Part shown: positions 60,713-64,000 of the stretch, one piece after another | Layout of the letters: each line of letters opens with the position of its first letter | How positions within the stretch are numbered: position 1 is the stretch's first letter | Source: Phytohabitans rumicis | GTDB taxonomy: Bacteria; Actinomycetota; Actinomycetes; Mycobacteriales; Micromonosporaceae | Direction of reading: 5' to 3' | DNA: 64,000 nt | NCBI RefSeq assembly: GCF_011764445.1 | Contig: NZ_BLPG01000001.1 | Location: 5,332,001-5,396,000 of the forward strand | Translations under genes and position numbers: made by a program | Notes under the pieces: generated by a model | What the model saw: the letters and a program-made list of their open reading frames with translations, nothing else | Database searches by the model: none | Told to the model about the DNA's origin: nothing

Positions 60713-61740
60713 TTGAGCGAGATCCGGCTCGACGTCGACCTGCGCCACCCGCCGGACGTGGTGTGGCAGGCGCTCACCGAGCAGCCGCTGCTCGCCCGGT
60801 GGTTCATGCTCACCGACCTTTCGCCGGAAGCGGGGAGCCGGTTCCAGCTCCTGCCCGAAGACCTTCCGGGCCTCCCCAACGCCGTCGACGGCGAGGTGAT
60901 CGAGGCGATTCCGGCGCGCCGCCTGGCGATGCGCTGGCAGGGCGAGCAGCTGCACTCGAAGGTGATCTGGGAGCTGGCGCCGACCCCGGCGGGCTGCCGG
61001 TTGGTGGTCACCCAGACCGGCTTCCTCGGGCTGCGGGGCAGTGCCCGGCGGCGGGCGCTCGTATCGACGTACAAGCGGCTCTTCGAAGTGCGGCTGCCAG
61101 CCGTACTCGATGGTGTTGTCCCGCCCTCACCCCCGCGCCTGGCCGGGGTGGCGCCGGCGGGTCCGGACCGGCGGCGGCAGCTCCTCGCGGTCTTGGCGGC
61201 CGCGCTGCTGGTCGCGCTCGTCGGCGCGCTCGTGGCGAACCTGCCCGCGAAGACCAGCGAACCCGCGGTGGCCCAGACGGGGATTCGGGCGGGCCAGCGG
61301 CGGCCTTGACGACGGCGACGTCCGCGCCGGTCAGCGCCGCGCCGCGCCGGACGCCGGGGGCGCAGACGGCGCCGCCTTCCTCGGGGCCGGCCGCCACGCC
61401 GCCGGCCTCGTCCGCGCCCGCACGCACGCCCGAGGGTACGACCGCCGCGGAGCCGACTGCGCGCTACTCGACCGTGTCGGTGGGGGCGCTTGCCCTGTCC
61501 TACCGCGGCGAGGTCGTGGTCGACCACGGCGGGGACGCGTGGACGGTCACGATCACGGTGCCGCTGCTCGCCGTGGTGACCGGCGTCGACGGCCCGGCCC
61601 CGAACCAGAGCGGCACGACGGTCACGTTCGCCGGATCCGGCGCCGCCGGCCGGCTGGTCTTCGACGTCAAGCTGAACGCCCTCGCACCCACCAAACCGTC
61701 GAGCTGCCACATCGGCACGACTCCTTGCGCTGGTCTGTAA
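60713..61740 (+). CDS. SRPBCC-TM-CBM2-like protein 1, one apparent frame break
   Basis: Joined, ~342 residues: an N-terminal SRPBCC/AHSA1-like lipid-binding domain (SEIRLDVDLRHPPDVVWQAL, PARRLAMRWQGEQLHSKVIW), one membrane helix (LLAVLAAALLVALVGALVANL), a Thr/Ala/Pro/Ser linker and a C-terminal beta-sandwich (YSTVSVGALALSYRGEVVVD, SGTTVTFAGSGAAGRLVFDV) resembling CBM2. The frame breaks at GGGG 61279-61282; one more G gives TGDSGGPAAALTTATSAP. TTG start, 7 bp after smpB. Function unknown; the domain order puts a small-molecule/lipid-binding fold inside and a glycan-binding fold outside. Confidence 0.65.
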
Positions 61741-61750
61741 GGTCACCCGG

Positions 61751-62758
61751 GTGAGTGAGATCCGGATGGATGTCGATCTGGAGCACCCGCCCGAGCGGAT
61801 CTGGCGGGCCTTGACCGAGCAGAAGCTGCTGGCCCAATGGCTGGACCTGCCCGGATTCGCGCCGGTCAGCGAGGCCGAGGTGACCGGCGTCGAGGGGCAC
61901 CGCCGGCTCGCCATGCTCTGGGGCAACGACGACCTGCACACCCGGCTGACCTGGGAGCTGGCTCCGGGGCCGGGCTCGGGCGGTGCCACGCTGACGCTCC
62001 GCCAAGCCTGCGTGTACGGCGAGTGGGACGACGAACTGCGCGTCCAGCTGCGCGTCGCGTACGAGTCGGTGCTGCACGAGCGGCTCCCGGCGGTGCTCGA
62101 CTGGCTGGCGTTCCAGGAGGTGGACCTCAACGCGCCGACGCCCAGCGAACCGATCACGGAGGTCCTGCCGTTCGTGGTGCCGGGTCCGTCCCGGCGCCGG
62201 AGCCGGATCGTCCTGGCGTCGGCCGCCACCGTGGCGCTCCTGGGCGTCGTGGTCGCCGTGGCGCTCTTCCGGCCGGACGGCGAGGAGGAGCCCACCGCCG
62301 CGTCGACCGGGGCGCTGCCGAGCCCGTCCGCGACCGGGCCCGGCGGGGTCGCGGCGATCGGCACCGGCCCGGCGAAGCCCACCGCCTCCGCGTCCCCGTC
62401 GCCCACCCGCGCCTCCGCCACGCCGCGCGCCGAGTCCACCCGGCCGCCCGCCGCCGCGGCGCTGGGCGCCTCGTACGAGACCACGTCGAGCCGCCTGTTC
62501 GGCTACGACGGGCGGGTGACCGTCACCAACTCCGGCAAGGCGGCCGCGCGGAAGTGGGCCGTGACGATCACGCTGCGCTCGGGCACGGTCAGCGACGTGT
62601 CGGGCGCCGAGTTCAAGCAGGACGGCAACACCGTCACCTTCACCGGTGCGGCGGTGGCGGCCGCCGGCTCGCTGCGGTTCACGTTCACGGTGAACGGGTC
62701 GGCCCTGGACACCGGCCCGACCGGGTGCCAGATCGACGGCAAGGCGTGCGCGTCGTAG
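61751..62758 (+). CDS. SRPBCC-TM-CBM2-like protein 2
   Basis: A 335-residue protein, intact, paralogous to its upstream neighbour. The N-terminal SRPBCC domain (SEIRMDVDLEHPPERIWRAL, LAMLWGNDDLHTRLTWELAP) is followed by a helix (IVLASAATVALLGVVVAVALF), an Ala/Pro/Ser/Thr linker, and a C-terminal CBM2-like beta domain (YETTSSRLFGYDGRVTVTNS, KWAVTITLRSGTVSDVSGAE, CQIDGKAC with two Cys). No signal peptide, so the N-terminus should stay cytoplasmic. Neither part shows catalytic residues. TAAGGT 8 bp before the GTG may be a -10. Just upstream of tmRNA. Confidence 0.75.
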   Translation: MSEIRMDVDLEHPPERIWRALTEQKLLAQWLDLPGFAPVSEAEVTGVEGHRRLAMLWGNDDLHTRLTWELAPGPGSGGATLTLRQACVYGEWDDELRVQLRVAYESVLHERLPAVLDWLAFQEVDLNAPTPSEPITEVLPFVVPGPSRRRSRIVLASAATVALLGVVVAVALFRPDGEEEPTAASTGALPSPSATGPGGVAAIGTGPAKPTASASPSPTRASATPRAESTRPPAAAALGASYETTSSRLFGYDGRVTVTNSGKAAARKWAVTITLRSGTVSDVSGAEFKQDGNTVTFTGAAVAAAGSLRFTFTVNGSALDTGPTGCQIDGKACAS

Positions 62759-62800
62759 GGCATGTAAGCTTGTGGAGATCCCTTCAGGGGTCTCCTACGA

Positions 62801-63172
62801 GGGGGTGACTGGTTTCGACTTCGTTCGTTGCGGCAGGGGAAGCGAGCCGAGGAAGCCGACGTTGTCTCGAAAATCATCGTCGGAAACCAATAAGCGCCAA
62901 CGACAATCGCGCTAAGTACGCTCTCGCCGCCTGAGGCGAGTAGCTACTTTGTCGGCCTGGGAGTGCCTTCGACCCAGATAGCCGGCATCAGCTAGGAGGC
63001 TGGCCAATCGAGCCCGGTCGCGGGGCTTGTGCGGCGAGATTAATCAGCGGCTGGGCCCGTCACACCGACTCGCTCGCGTGATCGGAGGGGCCGAGTAGAG
63101 GCACAGCGAGCTGCGCTCGGAGAAGCCCTGACAAGGCGCCGAAGGACCCGGGTTCGATTCCCGGCACCTCCA
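62801..63172 (+). ncRNA. ssrA: transfer-messenger RNA
   Basis: Starts GGGGGTGACTGGTTTCGAC and ends with the T-arm/acceptor GGTTCGATTCCCGGCACCTCC plus A. The acceptor arm pairs GGGGGTG with CACCTCC (one G-U). The tag ORF encodes ANDNRAKYALAA, ending in TGA at about 62932; it begins with GCC after AATAAGC. The 3' CCA is not encoded (CGA follows), so CCA must be added. Acts with SmpB to free stalled ribosomes and mark the product for proteolysis. Confidence 0.97.
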
Positions 63173-63177
63173 CGATC

Positions 63178-63213
63178 GGCGGCACGTCCCGAATGGGACG
63201 TGCCGCCCTTTTC
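63178..63213 (+). terminator. rho-independent terminator after ssrA
   Basis: A perfect 13-bp stem (GGCGGCACGTCCC and complement), loop GAAT, then CTTTTC. It begins 3 bp after the tmRNA acceptor region. Confidence 0.92.
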
Positions 63214-63243
63214 GTGCCCTCTCCCGCCCTCCGCCCTTTCGCG

Positions 63244-63366
63244 CGCCGATCAAGGGTTTGTGCGTCGATCAAGGGTTTGTGCGTCGATCAAGGGCGAACG
63301 GTCGTGCTTTGATCTCCGATCCACGACCGTTTGCCCTTGATCGACGGGAAAGTCCTTGATCGGCGG
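63244..63366 (-). repeat. palindromic repeat, family A, copy 5, with tandem extension
   Basis: Palindrome CGTCGATCAAGGGCGAACGG to CCGTTTGCCCTTGATCGACG with centre CTTTGATCTCCGATC and tail AAGTCCTTGATCGGCGG. On the left it carries two extra tandem units of the 19-mer CGATCAAGGGTTTGTGCGT (first with CGC), not seen in other copies. Between tmRNA terminator and the VWA gene. Confidence 0.9.
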
Positions 63367-63457
63367 GCGGGCGGGCGGTGCGGGCCGCGGGACGGCGGGC
63401 GCGGTGGCGCGTGGGTTGAACAATGAGGCCCGCCGGGGGAGGAACTCAGGAGGTCTC

Positions 63458-64000
63458 GTGCCAGAGCAGTACGCCGTTGACATCGTCCTGTGCATCGACG
63501 TGACCGGCAGCATGTCGCCGGTCATCGACACGGTCAAGAAGGGTGCGCTGTCGTTCCACCAGCGGTTCGTGGACGCAATGACCGCCAAGGAGAAGTCGGT
63601 GGGGAGGCTGCGACTGCGAGTGGTCGCGTACCGCGACTTCGCGGCCGACCGGAACAACCCGATCGAGCTGTCCGACTTCTGGACCGTCCCGGAGGAGACC
63701 GATCAGTTCAAGCGCTTCGTCAAGGGGCTGCGGGCGGACGGCGGGGGCGACGAGCCGGAGTCCGGCCTGGAGGCGCTGGCCCTGGCGATCAACTCCGAGT
63801 GGGAACGGGAGGCGGAACGCCGGCGGCACGTCATCGTCCTGTTCACGGACGCGTCCGCGCACCCGCTCGGCGTGGGGGCGGGGGCGGCGAAGTACCCGCG
63901 CGGACTCCCGACCGACCTGGGCGAGCTCTCCGCTCTGTGGGCCTCGGGCGCGGTGGACCGGGGCGCCAAGCGGCTGCTGCTCTTCGCCCCCGATGTCGAG
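63458..64000 (+). CDS. VWA domain protein (partial, runs off the right edge)
   Basis: The first 181 residues of a von Willebrand A-domain protein. MIDAS motif DVTGS at residues 14-18 (IVLCIDVTGSMSPVID), then LRVVAYRDFAADRNNPIELS, FKRFVKGLRADGGGDEPES with the Thr/Asp-type DxxES region, and HVIVLFTDASAHPLG. Cytoplasmic, no signal. AGGAGG precedes the GTG by 4-5 nt. Family members often work with PP2C phosphatases or kinases encoded downstream, which would lie outside the window. Confidence 0.88.
   Translation, partial: MPEQYAVDIVLCIDVTGSMSPVIDTVKKGALSFHQRFVDAMTAKEKSVGRLRLRVVAYRDFAADRNNPIELSDFWTVPEETDQFKRFVKGLRADGGGDEPESGLEALALAINSEWEREAERRRHVIVLFTDASAHPLGVGAGAAKYPRGLPTDLGELSALWASGAVDRGAKRLLLFAPDVE

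Noticed and set aside
63060-63272. minus-strand small ORF over the tmRNA 3' end
   Set aside because: Covered by the tmRNA and its terminator; no start signal.

Overview
The window is very GC-rich DNA from an actinomycete. Gene content and order (mtrA-mtrB-lpqB, comF, hpf, secA, an Rv3235-family gene; prfB-ftsE-ftsX-peptidase-smpB-ssrA; XRE/DUF397 pairs; DUF58/MoxR/DUF4129 cluster) point to Actinomycetota, most likely Micromonosporaceae. This is inference from gene families and order; no database search was run.

Layout. 1-7.7 kb: an iniB-iniA-iniC-like leftward set (a Gly/Ala-rich IniB-type protein and two dynamin-like GTPases), divergent from an Hsp70/actin-fold ATPase, a large ATP-binding LuxR-family regulator and a roadblock/LC7 protein. 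7.8-12.6 kb: a hydrolase remnant, a class III aminotransferase and two aldehyde dehydrogenases (amine/GABA-type catabolism). 12.6-20.4 kb: sugar-phosphate and one-carbon housekeeping (pgm, HAD/PMM-like protein, Trm112, SIS protein, CDF transporter, manA, ahcY), ending in a perfect terminator. 20.4-22.9 kb: small hypothetical genes and an XRE + DUF397 regulatory pair. 23.1-26.4 kb: efeUOB iron uptake with an IdeR-like box. 26.4-34.5 kb: RDD and SpoIIM proteins, a DUF559/AbiEi-like gene bracketed by inverted 64-bp palindromes, then the DUF58-MoxR-DUF4350-DUF4129-membrane operon. 34.6-45.6 kb: mtrA-mtrB-lpqB-comF, hpf, two double-GNAT acetyltransferases, secA. 45.6-47.2 kb: repeat-rich, with an Rv3235-family gene. 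47.2-55.3 kb: HTH protein, Lrp/AsnC regulator, rhodanese, DUF6912-like protein, membrane protein, pruA, helicase-associated protein, Ser/Thr kinase. 55.4-64 kb: PadR, prfB, ftsE-ftsX, an M23 peptidase, smpB, two paralogous SRPBCC-TM-CBM2-like proteins, tmRNA, and the start of a VWA protein.

Three cross-cutting observations matter most. First, eleven frame breaks in eight genes all behave as one missing base, nearly always in a G/C run, which points to homopolymer undercalls rather than gene decay. Second, five intergenic copies of one palindromic repeat family and an inverted pair of a second, related family share CGTCGATC-type ends. Third, two protein systems look little described: the IniBAC-like/Hsp70/LAL/roadblock locus, and the tandem SRPBCC-membrane-CBM2-like proteins between smpB and ssrA.
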